Notes: generated by a model from the sequence alone, not told the origin. 64,000 nucleotides of DNA from Albidovulum sp. (GCA_020637635.1 JACKKB010000007.1:124001-188000), one strand, 5' to 3'. Positions 54,310 through 63,398 are shown, counted from the stretch's first letter. Translations and numbers: made by a program.

Positions 54310-55160
54310 GGCGCCACCCGCGCAAGGATGCGCGCAGCGCGTTCCGCCTCGGCGGCCAGCACCGGCCACTCTGGCACGTCGCTGTCCCATTCGATCAGCG
54401 TCGGGCGCGCTCCGCCAAGCTCGATCGTGCGATCGTAGAGCTGCCAGACCGGATCGGTCACCTCCGAGCCATGGGCATCGATGAGAAGCCGCGCGCCAAC
54501 GTCGTCGCTGTCCTCGTCGTGACCGCCGAGATGGATCTCGCCCACCAGATGATGCGGAAACCGGTCGACATAGGTCGCAGGATCGGTCTTGCGGTTGGTG
54601 CAGGAGACATAGACGTTGTTCACGTCGAGCAGGAGCCCGCAGCCGGTGCGCCGGGCGATCTCGTCCAGAAAGTCGATCTCGTCGAGATGGCTTTCGGCGA
54701 AGTCGAGATAGACCGAGGGATTCTCGAGCAGCATCTGCCGGCCGAGCACGTCCTGCACCCTGTCGACATGGCGGACGACGTGGGCGAGCGTTTCGGTCGT
54801 GTAGGGCAGGGGCAGAAGATCGTTGAGGAACTCCGCGCCATGCGTGGACCAGGCGAGATGTTCCGAGAAACGCGCCGGATCGAGCCAGTCGCACAGCTGC
54901 TTCAGCCGTGCGAGATGATCGTTGTCGAGCGGCGCCTCGCCACCGATGGAGAGCCCGACGCCATGGACCGAGATCGGAAAACGTTCGGCCAGCGCGCGCA
55001 GCTGCGCGATCGGTCGGCCGCCCGCGCCCATGTAGTTTTCTGCATGGATCTCCAGCCAGGCGACCGGCTCCGGACCGGCAAGGATGTTGGAAAAGTGCTG
55101 CGGCTTGTAGCCTATGCCGGGGCGCGCGGGCAGTTCCTTGCGGGCGGTCTGGTCGAACAT
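54306..55160 (-). CDS. bufB: multinuclear non-heme iron oxidase, DUF692 (BufB)
   Basis: 284 residues. TIM-barrel iron ligands are visible as EIHAENYMG, SVHGVGLS, SEHLAWS, LLENPSVYL, LLDVNNVYV, EIHLGGHDED and LLIDAHGSEV. MNIO enzymes convert cysteine side chains of precursor peptides into thiooxazole or related heterocycles. GAGGATGCC precedes ATG 55160. 59 bp after bufA. Confidence 0.93.
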   Translation of the reverse strand: MFDQTARKELPARPGIGYKPQHFSNILAGPEPVAWLEIHAENYMGAGGRPIAQLRALAERFPISVHGVGLSIGGEAPLDNDHLARLKQLCDWLDPARFSEHLAWSTHGAEFLNDLLPLPYTTETLAHVVRHVDRVQDVLGRQMLLENPSVYLDFAESHLDEIDFLDEIARRTGCGLLLDVNNVYVSCTNRKTDPATYVDRFPHHLVGEIHLGGHDEDSDDVGARLLIDAHGSEVTDPVWQLYDRTIELGGARPTLIEWDSDVPEWPVLAAEAERAARILARVAP

Positions 55161-55219
55161 GGCATCCTCCGGTCTGAAAGGGCCCGCCCGGCGGCGCCGG
55201 GCAGGCCGGTGGTTGCGTC

Positions 55220-55516
55220 TCAGCCCTGCGGCAGATCGCGGTCGAGCGCCTCGAGCGAGCCCATGCGGCCGTCGGGCAATTCCATCGTGGTGCAGGTGCC
55301 GGTCGGCACGGCCTTCCAGGCGTTGCCCTGGTAGTCGACCTTGGAGGTTCCGGCGCAGGTGGTGCCGGCACCGGCCTTGCAGTCGTTCTGGCCGGCGAGC
55401 GCGACGCCGTAGCATTTTTCCTTGCCGTCCTGCGCGGCGGCCGCGGTGGCGAACTGCGCGGCAAGTGCGGCGGCGAGCGAGCCGGCGACGGCGATGGATT
55501 TCATCGAATAGGACAT
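55220..55516 (-). CDS. bufA: bufferin precursor (DUF2282-like)
   Basis: 98 residues with a signal peptide (about 1-28, ending TAAAAQ). The mature part has four cysteines at 35, 46, 54 and 75, spaced as in EKCYGVALAGQNDCKAGAGTTC (shown here only by positions), the conserved bufferin core. Bufferins are long RiPPs whose modified cysteines bind copper and are exported to the periplasm to ease copper stress. No leader peptide is removed other than the signal sequence in described members. First gene of the operon; tandem hairpins and a TGGGAA-ATA-TTCCCA dyad lie upstream. Confidence 0.88.
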   Translation of the reverse strand: MSYSMKSIAVAGSLAAALAAQFATAAAAQDGKEKCYGVALAGQNDCKAGAGTTCAGTSKVDYQGNAWKAVPTGTCTTMELPDGRMGSLEALDRDLPQG

Positions 55517-55633
55517 GTCTGGTTCCCTTGCTGTGGGTCGGTATCGGTTATGTCGACTGGCGACGAGAAAAGACTAGGGCGCCGCCGCGCAGCGTGACCA
55601 TTCACGAACATGTGGGACACAGAGCCGTGAAGG

Positions 55634-55648
55634 TGGGAAATATTCCCA
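55634..55648. promoter_or_regulatory. palindrome upstream of bufA
   Basis: TGGGAA-ATA-TTCCCA, perfect 6-bp arms, about 120 bp before the bufA start and close after the thrS terminator. It could be an operator for the bufferin operon; the regulator is not known and no sigma factor or copper-sensor gene is nearby. Confidence 0.35.
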
Positions 55649-55674
55649 TCACCGGCCCGATAGGCCGGACGCAA

Positions 55675-55700
55675 GAGGGCGGCCCCGAAAGGCCGCCCTC
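55675..55700 (-). terminator. thrS terminator hairpin
   Basis: GAGGGCGGCC (55675-55684) and GGCCGCCCTC (55691-55700) form a perfect 10-bp stem with a 6-base loop, 17 bp after the thrS stop on the minus strand. A second stem, CCGGCC-CGATA-GGCCGG (55652-55668), follows at once. Confidence 0.75.
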
Positions 55701-55716
55701 ACATCATTGAAATATA

Positions 55717-57663
55717 TCAGTTTTGATCAGGTGGCGCGGCTTCGGCCACGAGCGCCGCGACCACATCGTCAAGCCCGAAGGTCTCGGTTTTCGTCTCGCC
55801 GAGGCGGCGAACTGAAACACTCCGGTCGGCCACTTCCTTCATCCCGATCGCGAGGATCACGGGAATCTTTCCCACCGAATGTTCGCGGATCTTGTAGTTG
55901 ATCTTCTCGTTGCGCGTGTCGGCCTCGGCCCGAAGGCCGGCGGCGCCGAGCCGCGCCGCGACCTCGTTCACATAGTCGTCGGCATCCGAGACGATCGAGG
56001 CCACGACGACCTGCCGGGGCGCGAGCCAGAACGGCATCTTGCCGGCGTAGTTCTCGATCAGGATGCCGATGAACCGCTCGAACGAGCCGAGGATGGCGCG
56101 GTGAAGCATGACGGGGCGGTGCTTGGCCCCATCCTCGCCCACATATTCCGCGCCGAGCCGCATCGGCAGGTTGAAATCGGCCTGGAAGGTGCCGCACTGC
56201 CATTCCCGCCCGATCGCGTCAGTGAGCTTGAAGTCGAGCTTCGGTCCGTAGAAGGCGCCTTCGCCGGGGTCGATCTCGTAATCGTTGGTGACCTTGCGCA
56301 CGGCGTTTTCCAGCGCCGTCTCGGCCTTGTCCCAGATCTCGTCGGAACCCACGCGCACGTCGGGCCGGGTCGACAGCTTCACGTCGAACTTGGTGAAGCC
56401 GAGGTCGCGGTAGATCGACGACAGAAGGCCGATGAAATCGGCGCATTCGCTTTCGATCTGGTCCTCGGTGCAGAAGATATGGGCATCGTCCTGGGTGAAG
56501 CCGCGCACCCGCATGAGCCCGTGCATTGATCCCGAGCTTTCATAGCGGTGGCACGATCCGAACTCGGCGAGGCGCAAGGGCAGGTCGCGGTAGGACTTCA
56601 GGCCCTGGTTGTAGACCTGCACATGGCAGGGGCAGTTCATCGGTTTCAGCGCATTGATGCGCTTTTCCTTGGCGCCTTCCTCGTCCACCTCGACGATGAA
56701 CATGTTTTCCCGGTAGGCCTCCCAGTGGCCCGAGCGTTCCCAGAGCACGCGGTCCACCACCTGCGGCGTCTTGATCTCCCTGTAGCCGGCGCGGCGCAGG
56801 CGGCGGCGCATGTAATCCTCGAGCGCGCGGTAGATGGTCCAGCCGTTCGGGTGCCAGAAGACCATGCCGGGGGCTTCTTCCTGAAGGTGGAAAAGCTCCA
56901 TCTCGCGACCGAGCTTGCGGTGGTCGCGCTTGGCGGCTTCTTCCAGCATTGTCAGATGCGCCTTGAGGTCCTCGCGGTTCCTGAAGGCGACGCCGTAGAT
57001 GCGTTGCAACTGCTTGTTGCGATGATCGCCGCGCCAGTAGGCGCCGGCGACGGACATGAGCTTGAAGGCGTCGGCCGGCAGCTGGCCGGTGTGTTGCAGG
57101 TGCGGACCCCGGCAGAGATCCTGCCAGTGACCGTGCCAATACATGCGCAGGGGCTCGTCGCCGGGGATCGCCTCGATCAGCTCGACCTTGAAGGGCTCGT
57201 GCTTGCGCACGTAGTGGTCGATCGCCCGCGCGCGGTCCCAGACCTCGGTCCTGACCGGATCGCGCTCGTTGATGATCGCCTTCATCTCGCGCTCGATCGC
57301 GCCGAGGTCCTCGGGCGTGAAGGGCTCGTCCCGGTCGAAGTCGTAATACCAGCCGTTCTCGATCACCGGGCCGATGGTGACCTTCACTTCGGGCCAGAGC
57401 TTCTGCACCGCGCGCGCCATCACATGCGCGAAGTCGTGCCGGATGAGTTCGAGCGCCTGGGCGTCGTCCTTCATCGTGTGGATGGCGATCGACGCATCGG
57501 CCTCGATCGGCCACTGGAGATCCCAGTGCCGGCCGTCGACCGAGGCCGAGATCGCGGACTTGGCGAGAGAGGGCGCAATCGACTGCGCCACCTCGGCGGC
57601 GGTCACGCCACTTGCGTAGTCGCGTCGATTGCCATCGGGGAATGTCAGGGAAATCTGGCTCAT
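55717..57663 (-). CDS. thrS: threonyl-tRNA synthetase
   Basis: 648 residues, family length. N-terminal TGS domain (1-65), HxxxH-type editing region HDFAHVMARAVQKLWPEVKV, class II core with zinc/threonine ligands in LKPMNCPCHVQVYNQ, motif 2 RLAEFGSCHRYESSGS and the anticodon domain ending VAALVAEAAPPDQN. ATG 57663 is preferred to ATG 57669 because GAGGAG then sits seven bases upstream. Confidence 0.97.
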   Translation of the reverse strand: MSQISLTFPDGNRRDYASGVTAAEVAQSIAPSLAKSAISASVDGRHWDLQWPIEADASIAIHTMKDDAQALELIRHDFAHVMARAVQKLWPEVKVTIGPVIENGWYYDFDRDEPFTPEDLGAIEREMKAIINERDPVRTEVWDRARAIDHYVRKHEPFKVELIEAIPGDEPLRMYWHGHWQDLCRGPHLQHTGQLPADAFKLMSVAGAYWRGDHRNKQLQRIYGVAFRNREDLKAHLTMLEEAAKRDHRKLGREMELFHLQEEAPGMVFWHPNGWTIYRALEDYMRRRLRRAGYREIKTPQVVDRVLWERSGHWEAYRENMFIVEVDEEGAKEKRINALKPMNCPCHVQVYNQGLKSYRDLPLRLAEFGSCHRYESSGSMHGLMRVRGFTQDDAHIFCTEDQIESECADFIGLLSSIYRDLGFTKFDVKLSTRPDVRVGSDEIWDKAETALENAVRKVTNDYEIDPGEGAFYGPKLDFKLTDAIGREWQCGTFQADFNLPMRLGAEYVGEDGAKHRPVMLHRAILGSFERFIGILIENYAGKMPFWLAPRQVVVASIVSDADDYVNEVAARLGAAGLRAEADTRNEKINYKIREHSVGKIPVILAIGMKEVADRSVSVRRLGETKTETFGLDDVVAALVAEAAPPDQN

Positions 57664-57756
57664 GGCCATGCTCCTCGTCGGTTTGGCGCCCACGGAACGC
57701 CCGGTTGCGGGTTATGTCGGGGCTTTCTTCGGGGATCGGGGCACCGATGTCAACGG

Positions 57757-57812
57757 CCGGGGGTTCCACCCCCGGACCCCCGGGAGTATTTGTCGCAACG
57801 AAGAAGCGAAGG
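57757..57812. repeat. Rhodobacterales-type extragenic hairpin element
   Basis: A perfect stem CCGGGGGT-TCC-ACCCCCGG (57757-57775) is followed by CCCCCGGGAGTATTTG and AAGAAGCGAAGG. From memory, elements of the form C-rich hairpin, GGAGTATTT, GAAGAAGC recur between genes in Rhodobacteraceae genomes. Lies in the divergent thrS-hydrolase gap. Confidence 0.5.
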
Positions 57813-57820
57813 GGGACGGC

Positions 57821-58579
57821 ATGAGCGGCATTCTGGAGACGCCTGAGGGACGGCGGATCGCCTATGACCGGATCGGGGGCGCGGGGCCGGGTGTGGTCTT
57901 CCTCGGCGGCTTCCGGTCGGACAAGGAAGGCACCAAGGCGCTGGCGCTCGAGGCCTGGGCGCGGGCCGAGGGCCGTGCCTTTCTCCGCTTCGACTATTCC
58001 GGCCATGGGTCGTCGGGAGGCGACTTTCTCGATGGCGCCATCGGCGACTGGGCCGAGGACGCGCGCGCGGCGATCCGGATGCTGACCGAGGGGCCACAGG
58101 TTCTCGTCGGCTCGTCGATGGGCGGCTGGATCGCGCTCCTGATCGCCCGGGACCTGCCGGAGCGGGTCGCGGGCCTGGTGACAATCGCCGCCGCGCCCGA
58201 CTTCACCGAGACGATGCGGGCAGGCTTCAGCCCCGAGGAACAGCGCGCGCTGATGGAGGCGGGGCAGGTGGCCTTGCCGTCGGACTATTCCGACGAACCC
58301 TATGTGATCACCCGCCGGCTGATCGAGGACGGCCGTCGCCATTTCGTGCTGCAGGCGCCGCTCAAGCTGAGGATGCCGGTGCGGATGCTGCAGGGGACCG
58401 ACGACAGCGACGTGCCGGTGGCGGTCGCGACGCGGCTTCTGGACCATGCCGAGGGCCCCGACCTGCGCCTCACCATCGTGAAGGGCGCCGACCACCGCTT
58501 TTCGACGCCCGAGTGCCTGAGGCTGATCGAGGTTTCGGTGCTGAAGGTCCTGCAGCGGGCAGGGGGCGGGCATGGCTAG
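57821..58579 (+). CDS. alpha/beta hydrolase (ABHD10-like)
   Basis: 252 residues. Nucleophile elbow VLVGSSMGGWIALL (Ser about 103), oxyanion region FLGGFRSDKEGTKA, FDYSGHGSSGGDF, and the terminal catalytic His in GADHRFSTPE; all triad positions are filled. ABHD10-like thioesterases act on acyl-thioesters; the bacterial substrate is unknown. GGGGGA precedes ATG 57821. Overlaps the next gene by 8 bp. Confidence 0.88.
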   Translation: MSGILETPEGRRIAYDRIGGAGPGVVFLGGFRSDKEGTKALALEAWARAEGRAFLRFDYSGHGSSGGDFLDGAIGDWAEDARAAIRMLTEGPQVLVGSSMGGWIALLIARDLPERVAGLVTIAAAPDFTETMRAGFSPEEQRALMEAGQVALPSDYSDEPYVITRRLIEDGRRHFVLQAPLKLRMPVRMLQGTDDSDVPVAVATRLLDHAEGPDLRLTIVKGADHRFSTPECLRLIEVSVLKVLQRAGGGHG

Positions 58580-59552
58580 GACCCTTCGGTTCCTCCTTGC
58601 AACGCTCGGCCTTCTGGTGCTGGTGGCGCTCGGGCTCGTCTTCTTCGGGCCGCGCGAACCGCTCGGTCTCGTCCCGGCCTTCGATGCCGCGGCGCTGCCG
58701 GAGGATCTCGACACCTATCTCGCGACCCGCGAGGCAACCGTGGGCGGGATCACGCCCGGTGTCGAGAAGCGCATCCTCTGGGCGGGCGCGCGAGGGGCCG
58801 TCACCGATTGGGCGGTCATCTACCTGCACGGCTTTTCGGCCACCTCCGAAGAGATCCGCCCGGTTCCCGACAGGGTCGCGCAGGCGCTCGGCGCCAACCT
58901 TTACTTCACCCGGTTCGCCGGGCACGGGCTGGGGCCGGACCGCTTTGCCGGGCCGAGTGTCAATGACTGGATGATCGACACCGCGGAGGCGCTGGCGATC
59001 GGCAAGAGGATCGGCAGGCGGGTTCTGGTGATTGCCACCTCGACCGGCGGCACGCTCGCGGCCGAGGCGGCGCTGCAACCGTCGCTCGCCTCAGGGATGG
59101 ACGGGATCGTCTTCGTCTCGCCGAACTTCCGCCTAAAGCCGCCGGTCGCGGCGCTTCTGACCTGGCCCCTCGCGCGCCGTTGGGTGCCGCTTGTCGCCGG
59201 GTCGGAGCGCTGCTTCGCTCCGCAGAACCCCGATCACGCGAAATACTGGACGACCTGCTATCCGACCGTGGCGCTCTTGCCGATGGCGGCGCTGGCCGAA
59301 CATGCGCGCCTTGCCGACTACAAGTCGGTGCGGGTGCCCGCGCTCTTTCTCTTCGCCCGGGCCGATCAGGTGGTCTCCGCCGCCGAGACCGAAGCGGTCG
59401 CCGCACGCTGGGGCGGCTCGGTCTCGGTGGTGGAGCAGGTGGCAGGGCCGGGCGACGACCCGTACAGCCATGTCATAGCCGGCCGGATCCTCAGCCCGTC
59501 GCGCAGCGCGCCCGTGAGCGAGTTGATCGCGATCTGGGCCCGAAATCTCTGA
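58572..59552 (+). CDS. membrane-anchored alpha/beta hydrolase
   Basis: 326 residues. One N-terminal membrane helix (about 5-25) and a hydrolase domain with IYLHGFSATSEE, the nucleophile elbow VLVIATSTGGTLAAEA (Ser in STGG) and a late Asp/His pair in FARADQVVSA and YSHVIAG. Related to carboxylesterases/monoacylglycerol lipases. Starts within the previous hydrolase gene. Convergent with phaZ. Confidence 0.85.
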   Translation: MARTLRFLLATLGLLVLVALGLVFFGPREPLGLVPAFDAAALPEDLDTYLATREATVGGITPGVEKRILWAGARGAVTDWAVIYLHGFSATSEEIRPVPDRVAQALGANLYFTRFAGHGLGPDRFAGPSVNDWMIDTAEALAIGKRIGRRVLVIATSTGGTLAAEAALQPSLASGMDGIVFVSPNFRLKPPVAALLTWPLARRWVPLVAGSERCFAPQNPDHAKYWTTCYPTVALLPMAALAEHARLADYKSVRVPALFLFARADQVVSAAETEAVAARWGGSVSVVEQVAGPGDDPYSHVIAGRILSPSRSAPVSELIAIWARNL

Positions 59553-59650
59553 GCCGGCGCCGGGCCGCCCGGGACGCAACCGCGAAAGGCCGGGCCGGCG
59601 CGATCCCCTGCGGGCAGCGGGGCCCCCGGCACCCCCCGGCCGGGATGGCC

Positions 59651-60934
59651 TCAGACGGCGCGGATCCGCGTCTTGCCGCCGGTTCCCTTGGTCATCGCCA
59701 CACCGCCGCCGTTGCGATCGATGAATTCGAGCACCAGCGGCCGGATGTTCCTGCGCCAGCTCTTGCCGGCGAAGATGCCGTAGTGGCCGGCGCCGGGCTC
59801 CAGGTGGCTGGCCTTCTTCGACTCGGGCAGGCCGGTCAGCAGCGGCAGCGCCGCCAGGCACTGACCGGGCGCGGAGATATCGTCTTCCTCGCCCTCGACG
59901 ATGTTCACGGCGACCTCGGTGATCTTGCCGATATCCACCTGCTTGTCGCCGACGACGAACTCGTTGAGCGCGATCTCGCGTTTCTTGAACACCCGCTCGA
60001 CGGTGGAGAGATAGAACTCCGCCGTCATGTCCATGACCGAGAGATATTCGTCATAGAAGCGGTTGTGGGCGTCGCGCTCGCTGTCCTCGCCCTTGGCGGC
60101 GGCGAGGATCTTGTCGCCGAAGGCGGCGCTGTGGCGTTCGAGGTTCATCGAGATGAACGACGCGAGCTGCAGGAGACCCGGATAGACGAGCCTTCCGGCG
60201 CCGCGATACTTGAAGCCCACGCGCTGGATCGCGAGATGCTCGAGCTGACCCATGGTCAGGCGGCGGCCGAAGTCGGTGACCTCGGTCGGCGCCGCGTCAG
60301 GGTCGATGGGGCCGCCGATGAGGGTCATCGTGCGGGGCTGCGCGGCGGGGTCTTCCTCGGCAAGATAGGCGGTCGCTGCAAGCGTCAGGGGAGCCGGCTG
60401 GCAGACCGCGACGACGTTGATGTCGGGCCCGAGATGGCGCATGAAATCCACGAGATAAAGGGTGTAGTCCTCGACGTCGAACTTGCCGGCGCTGACCGGG
60501 ATGTCGCGCGCATTGTGCCAGTCGGTCACGTAGACGTCGCAATCCGGCAGCAGGCTGACCACGGTCGAACGCACCAGGGTCGAGTAGTGGCCCGACATCG
60601 GCGCGACCAGCAGCACGCGGCGCGGCATCGGATCGCGGCCGGAGACGCGGAAGTGGATCAGGTCGCCGAAGGGACGCGTGACCTCGGTCTCGATCTGCAC
60701 CAGATGGTCGCGGTCGTCCGATCCGACGATGGTGCGGATGCCCCAGTCGGGCTTGATCACCATCCTGGCGAAGCTCCGCTCTGTCACACGGCCCCAGGCC
60801 GACATTGCCTTGAAGAACGGATGCGGCACCAGACCCCATGCCGGGTACGAGGCGAAGGCCCGCGCCGAGGCACCGAGCCATTCGTTCGTATTCCTGGTGC
60901 TTTCCATCAGGTCGTATGAGAACATAGTCTTCAT
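59651..60934 (-). CDS. phaZ: intracellular polyhydroxyalkanoate depolymerase
   Basis: 427 residues. MKTMFSYDLMESTRNTNEWL, the cysteine nucleophile region VVAVCQPAPLTLAA and the late GAGHYGIFAGKSWR with the catalytic His are those of PhaZ1-type intracellular depolymerases, which mobilise stored poly(3-hydroxybutyrate). GAAGGAGACGTG precedes ATG 60934. Divergent from phaC; the 96-bp gap holds a near-match to the PhaR box at 60997-61007. Confidence 0.95.
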   Translation of the reverse strand: MKTMFSYDLMESTRNTNEWLGASARAFASYPAWGLVPHPFFKAMSAWGRVTERSFARMVIKPDWGIRTIVGSDDRDHLVQIETEVTRPFGDLIHFRVSGRDPMPRRVLLVAPMSGHYSTLVRSTVVSLLPDCDVYVTDWHNARDIPVSAGKFDVEDYTLYLVDFMRHLGPDINVVAVCQPAPLTLAATAYLAEEDPAAQPRTMTLIGGPIDPDAAPTEVTDFGRRLTMGQLEHLAIQRVGFKYRGAGRLVYPGLLQLASFISMNLERHSAAFGDKILAAAKGEDSERDAHNRFYDEYLSVMDMTAEFYLSTVERVFKKREIALNEFVVGDKQVDIGKITEVAVNIVEGEEDDISAPGQCLAALPLLTGLPESKKASHLEPGAGHYGIFAGKSWRRNIRPLVLEFIDRNGGGVAMTKGTGGKTRIRAV

Positions 60935-60996
60935 CACGTCTCCTTCGCGCGGGACGCACAATTCGCTGCTAGGCGAAGCGTCGCGGCGACAGTATG

Positions 60997-61007
60997 CTGC
61001 AGTGCAA
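60997..61007. promoter_or_regulatory. PhaR-like box between phaZ and phaC
   Basis: CTGC-AGT-GCAA, one base off the CTGC-N3-GCAG motif bound by PhaR in Rhodobacter and Paracoccus. Lies 24 bp before the phaC start and 63 bp before phaZ. Confidence 0.45.
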
Positions 61008-61030
61008 CAGGTTAGGGAGGAAACCGGTAG

Positions 61031-62824
61031 ATGACAACTGAACTTAAGTCTTCACCAGAAAATCTTGAGAAATTGAATACAAATCTGGCGAAACTTGAGG
61101 AATTGACGCAACGCCTTGCCCTGGCGATGGCACGCAAGCGTCCACCGAACCCGGCAGTCGAGGCGCCTGGCTCGGGCCTCTTCGCCAATGCCATATCCGC
61201 CTACTGGAAGCAGGCAGCCGAGAACCCCGGCAAGCTGATCGAACAGCAGGCAGCGCTCTGGGGCCAGACGCTGCGCCACTATCTCGACGCGCAGCAGGCG
61301 CTCGCCGAGGGCCGGTTCGAAGCTCCCGAGGACACGACCCCGACCGACCGGCGCTTTTCCAACCCGCTCTGGCAGACGCATCCCTATTTCAACTTCGTCA
61401 AGCAGCAGTATTTCCGCAACGTCGAAGCCATGAACCAGGCGCTGGCGGCCATCGACGGGCTGGCGCCCCACGAACGCCAGCGGGTGGAGCATTTCGCCCG
61501 GCAGCTGATGGACCTGGTGGCGCCGACGAACTTTCTCGCCACCAATCCCGACGCGCTCGAACGTGCCGTCGCGACCGAGGGCGAGAGTCTCGTGCGGGGG
61601 CTCGAGAACCTCGTGGCCGACATCGAGGAGAACCGCGGCGATCTCCTCGTTCGCCTGGCCGATCCCGATGCCTTCACGCTCGGCGACAACATCGGCGCCA
61701 CCCCGGGATCGGTCGTCTACCGCAACCGGCTGATCGAGCTCATCCAGTATTCGCCGACCACCAAGCAGGTGCACGAGACGCCTCTCATCATCTTCCCGCC
61801 CTGGATCAACAAGTTCTACATCCTCGACCTGAAGCCGGCCAACAGCCTCATCAAGTGGATCGTCGATCAGGGCTATACGCTCTTTGTCGTGAGCTGGCGC
61901 AACCCCGACCGCAGCTTCGCCGATGTCGGGCTCGACACCTATGTCGAGGAAGGGTTCCTGACCGCCATCAACGAGGTCAAGGCGATCACCGGCGAGAACA
62001 AGGTGAACGCGGTCGGCTACTGCATTGCCGGCACCACCTTGTCGCTCACGCTCGCGCTCATGAAGAAACGGGGCGACAAGTCGGCGAAGTCCGCCACGTT
62101 CTTCACCACGCTGACCGACTTCTCCGACCCCGGCGAGGTCTCGGTCTTTCTCGATGACGATTTCGTCGACGGGATCGAGGCTCAGGTGGAGCGCGACGGC
62201 TACCTCGACAAGTTCTTCATGGCGCGCACCTTCTCGTTCCTGCGCTCGAACGATCTCGTCTTCGCGCCGGCGATCCGGAACTACATGCTGGGCGAGAAGC
62301 CGCCCGCCTTCGATCTGCTCTACTGGAACGGCGACGGCACCAACCTGCCGGCGCGGATGGCGGTCGAATACCTCCGCTGGATCTGCCAGGGCAACCGCTT
62401 CGCGGCCGGCAAGATGCCGCTCTGCGGCGAGAAGGTCGGGCTTTCCGACATCAAGGTGCCGCTCTATGCGGTGGCCTGCGAGACCGATCACATCGCGCCC
62501 TGGAAGGGGTCGTTCAACGGCGTCCGGCAGTTCGGCTCCAGGGACAAGACCTTCGTCGTCTCCCAATCGGGCCATATCGCCGGCATCGTCAATCCGCCGA
62601 ACAAGAACAAGTACGGTCACTACACCAACACGGCCGAGATGGACCATGCCGACGAGTGGATGGCGTCGGCGACCTTCCACGCGGGCAGCTGGTGGCCGGC
62701 CTGGGAGGCGTGGCTGAAACCGCGTTCGGGCAAGATGGTGCCGGCGCGCAAGCCGGGCGATTCGGACCACCCCGAGCTGGCCCCGGCGCCGGGAACTTAC
62801 GTCACGGAAATCCCAACCGTCTGA
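61031..62824 (+). CDS. phaC: class I polyhydroxyalkanoate synthase
   Basis: 597 residues. The lipase-box-like GYCIAGTTL holds the catalytic Cys331; the partner Asp in VACETDHIAPW and His in SQSGHIAGIVNPPNK follow. The N-terminal 100 residues are variable as usual. Polymerises 3-hydroxyacyl-CoA to PHA granules. GGGAGG lies ten bases before ATG 61031. Transcribed with phaP across 124 bp. Confidence 0.96.
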   Translation: MTTELKSSPENLEKLNTNLAKLEELTQRLALAMARKRPPNPAVEAPGSGLFANAISAYWKQAAENPGKLIEQQAALWGQTLRHYLDAQQALAEGRFEAPEDTTPTDRRFSNPLWQTHPYFNFVKQQYFRNVEAMNQALAAIDGLAPHERQRVEHFARQLMDLVAPTNFLATNPDALERAVATEGESLVRGLENLVADIEENRGDLLVRLADPDAFTLGDNIGATPGSVVYRNRLIELIQYSPTTKQVHETPLIIFPPWINKFYILDLKPANSLIKWIVDQGYTLFVVSWRNPDRSFADVGLDTYVEEGFLTAINEVKAITGENKVNAVGYCIAGTTLSLTLALMKKRGDKSAKSATFFTTLTDFSDPGEVSVFLDDDFVDGIEAQVERDGYLDKFFMARTFSFLRSNDLVFAPAIRNYMLGEKPPAFDLLYWNGDGTNLPARMAVEYLRWICQGNRFAAGKMPLCGEKVGLSDIKVPLYAVACETDHIAPWKGSFNGVRQFGSRDKTFVVSQSGHIAGIVNPPNKNKYGHYTNTAEMDHADEWMASATFHAGSWWPAWEAWLKPRSGKMVPARKPGDSDHPELAPAPGTYVTEIPTV

Positions 62825-62848
62825 AACGACGGGCGAAGATTGATTTTT

Positions 62849-62859
62849 CTGCGATGCAG
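62849..62859. promoter_or_regulatory. PhaR box 1 upstream of phaP
   Basis: CTGC-GAT-GCAG, exact match to the CTGC-N3-GCAG motif bound by PhaR, 90 bp before the phaP start. Confidence 0.65.
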
Positions 62860-62873
62860 CAATCCCACTTGAA

Positions 62874-62890
62874 ATGCTGCAGCGCAGCAT
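62874..62890. promoter_or_regulatory. PhaR box 2 upstream of phaP
   Basis: ATGCTGC-AGC-GCAGCAT, perfect 7-bp-arm palindrome that contains CTGC-N3-GCAG (62877-62887). Its centre is 28 bp from that of box 1. Confidence 0.7.
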
Positions 62891-62948
62891 GTATGTTCTC
62901 TTCCAGATCGACGGGGCAGACCCGCCCGACCAATCTCAGGAGAGACCG

Positions 62949-63398
62949 ATGCAAAAGACCCAGGATTTCACGAAAGTGATGCAGGACATGGCCGCGAACT
63001 TCCCGTTCGACACGAAGGCCTACCAGGAGAGCTTCAAGAGCTCGGCCGTGCTTGGCGAGAAGATGACCAAGGTCGCCCTCGAAGCCGCCGAGAAGTCGAA
63101 CGAGATCACCTCGAAGTGGACCAAGGACGCGCTCGCCAGGGTTGGCTCGCTTGCCAAGGTGAAGGATGAGCCGGCCGACTACTCCAAGGCGTTCTCGGAC
63201 TTCGCGTCCGCCGCTGCCGAGATGGCCGCCGAGAACATCGCCGCCTTCGCCGAAGTTGCGAAGAAGGCGCAGATGGAAACGGTCGAGCTGATGCTCGCCG
63301 CCGGCAAGGAAATGTCGGAAGACGCGACCGCCGCGGTGAAGAAGGCGCAGACCGAAGTCACCGCCGCCGCGAAGAAAGCCGCTGCCGCGGTGAAGTGA
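62949..63398 (+). CDS. phaP: phasin
   Basis: 149 residues. Helical amphipathic protein with the phasin_2 pattern (MQKTQDFTKVMQDMAANFPF, KSNEITSKWTKDALARVGSL) and an Ala/Lys-rich C-terminal tail. Coats PHA granules. AGGAGAGACCG precedes ATG. Followed by a strong terminator; phaR, which usually comes next, is absent. Confidence 0.95.
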   Translation: MQKTQDFTKVMQDMAANFPFDTKAYQESFKSSAVLGEKMTKVALEAAEKSNEITSKWTKDALARVGSLAKVKDEPADYSKAFSDFASAAAEMAAENIAAFAEVAKKAQMETVELMLAAGKEMSEDATAAVKKAQTEVTAAAKKAAAAVK

